Positions 63,427-64,000 of a DNA stretch of 64,000 bases are shown here, in pieces; the stretch's first letter is position 1; each line of letters starts with the position of its first letter. Source of the DNA: Zeaxanthinibacter enoshimensis (lineage in GTDB: Bacteria > Bacteroidota > Bacteroidia > Flavobacteriales > Flavobacteriaceae); contig NZ_SNYI01000003.1 in assembly GCF_004362865.1 (NCBI RefSeq), positions 434,001 through 498,000 on the forward strand. The letters are read 5' to 3'. Both the position numbers and the translations under genes were made by a program. The notes below the pieces were generated by a model. That model was not told the DNA's origin and did no database searches. It worked only from the letters and a program-made list of their open reading frames with translations.

Positions 63427-64000
63427 ATGACAGAGAAAAGAGAACGACTGAAAACATTGATTTTAGGATCAGGTCCTGCCGGATATACAGCAGCTATTTA
63501 TGCCGCGCGTGCGGATATGAAACCCGTTATGTATACGGGGATGGAACCAGGTGGACAGTTGACCACTACCACGGAAGTTGATAACTTTCCTGGCTACCCA
63601 GATGGAGTAGATGGTCCCAGTATGATGGTTGATTTCCAGAAGCAGGCCGAGCGCTTTGGTACCGAAGTTCGCATCGGGATGGCTACGGCTGTGAAGTTCA
63701 GCGATGAGGAAGGTGGTATCCATGAAGTGACTATAGATAACGACAAAGTAGTAGAGGCCGAAGTGGTGATCATCTCAACCGGGGCATCTGCAAAATACCT
63801 GAATCTACCGAGTGAGCAACGCCTGAGAGGGGGAGGAGTATCTGCATGCGCTGTGTGTGACGGCTTTTTCTATAAAGGACAGGATGTTGCCATCGTAGGC
63901 GGGGGTGATACCGCGGCCGAAGAGGCTACTTACCTGGCCAATATCTGTAATAAGGTAACTATGCTGGTGCGAAAAGATCATATGCGGGCCTCTAAAGCTA
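63427..64000 (+). CDS. trxB: Thioredoxin reductase, 3' end cut off
   Basis: The gene runs off the window after 191 codons. It starts MTEKRERLKTLILGSGPAGY with the FAD-binding Rossmann motif GSGPAGYTAAIYAARAD, then GGQLTTTTEVDNFPGYP, the NADPH-domain start and the redox pair CAVCDGFFYKG (Cys141 and Cys144), followed by VAIVGGGDTAAEEATYL, the NADPH Rossmann motif. It reduces thioredoxin with NADPH. The gap upstream (63185-63426) holds no other gene. Confidence 0.96.
   Translation, partial: MTEKRERLKTLILGSGPAGYTAAIYAARADMKPVMYTGMEPGGQLTTTTEVDNFPGYPDGVDGPSMMVDFQKQAERFGTEVRIGMATAVKFSDEEGGIHEVTIDNDKVVEAEVVIISTGASAKYLNLPSEQRLRGGGVSACAVCDGFFYKGQDVAIVGGGDTAAEEATYLANICNKVTMLVRKDHMRASKA

Noticed and set aside
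1-64000. CRISPR arrays, insertion sequences, integrases or phage genes
   Set aside because: No spaced direct repeats, transposase or integrase motifs were found; the only arrays are coding repeats within surface protein genes.

Overview
The window looks like chromosomal DNA of a gliding-type marine member of the Bacteroidota, family Flavobacteriaceae or a close relative. The support is the gliding protein GldI, two very large secreted proteins with gliding-associated (type IX secretion) C-terminal domains, a PorP/SprF protein, several families typical of the phylum (DUF5683, DUF5689, DUF721, DUF6122, DUF3891), promoters of the TAnnTTTG kind and a general lack of Shine-Dalgarno sequences. No prophage, insertion sequence, CRISPR array or rRNA was seen. 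Both ends cut genes: pepD at the left and trxB at the right.

Layout. 1-9 kb: pepD, a CBS-domain protein, an unusual lipoprotein with a long Asp/Glu tail, then a minus-strand set of a cyclophilin-FKBP fusion, gldI and an NrnA-like phosphoesterase; ndk; a DUF721 protein, a small lipoprotein and recF. 8.6-14.8 kb (plus): TPR membrane protein, ribH, small membrane protein, mutL, two rhomboid proteases and an EEP-family phosphohydrolase. 14.7-20.5 kb (minus): DUF6122, WbqC-like, lepB, dapB, DUF5683, parB, parA. 20.7-25.2 kb (minus): both methylmalonyl-CoA mutase subunits, a DivIC/FtsB-like protein and uridine kinase.

25.2-34.4 kb is a peptidoglycan-recycling locus. On the minus strand lie nagB-LmbE fusion, a DigH-like glycan hydrolase, an AmpG-like permease, a NagZ-like GH3 enzyme and anmK. 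Divergently on the plus strand lie a DeoR-family regulator and murQ. The parts form an almost closed route from cell-wall fragments to fructose-6-phosphate. No nagA is present, and the deacetylase-like domain fused to NagB is a natural candidate to fill that step. The 158-bp divergent control region has a TATCTTTG box facing each way and spaced TTGCAG/CTGCAA repeats.

34.4-58.5 kb holds envelope and secreted functions: a PQQ-type sugar dehydrogenase with a cytochrome c partner, a 2774-residue SprB-repeat adhesin, another lipoprotein cytochrome, a frameshifted AhpD-like gene, a DUF5689/Calx-beta lipoprotein, a TonB-plug protein without a barrel, a tRNA-Pro(GGG), NhaA, a 1180-residue FG-GAP adhesin paired with PorP/SprF, and a large catalase. 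58.7-64 kb: DUF3891 protein, FAD/NAD(P)-binding protein, OsmC-like protein, GntP-family permease and trxB.

Most interesting: the recycling locus with its NagB-LmbE fusion; a MutL that has lost parts of its endonuclease motifs; the barrel-less plug protein; the polyacidic surface lipoprotein; and a nested inverted repeat in the leader of the FG-GAP adhesin gene.
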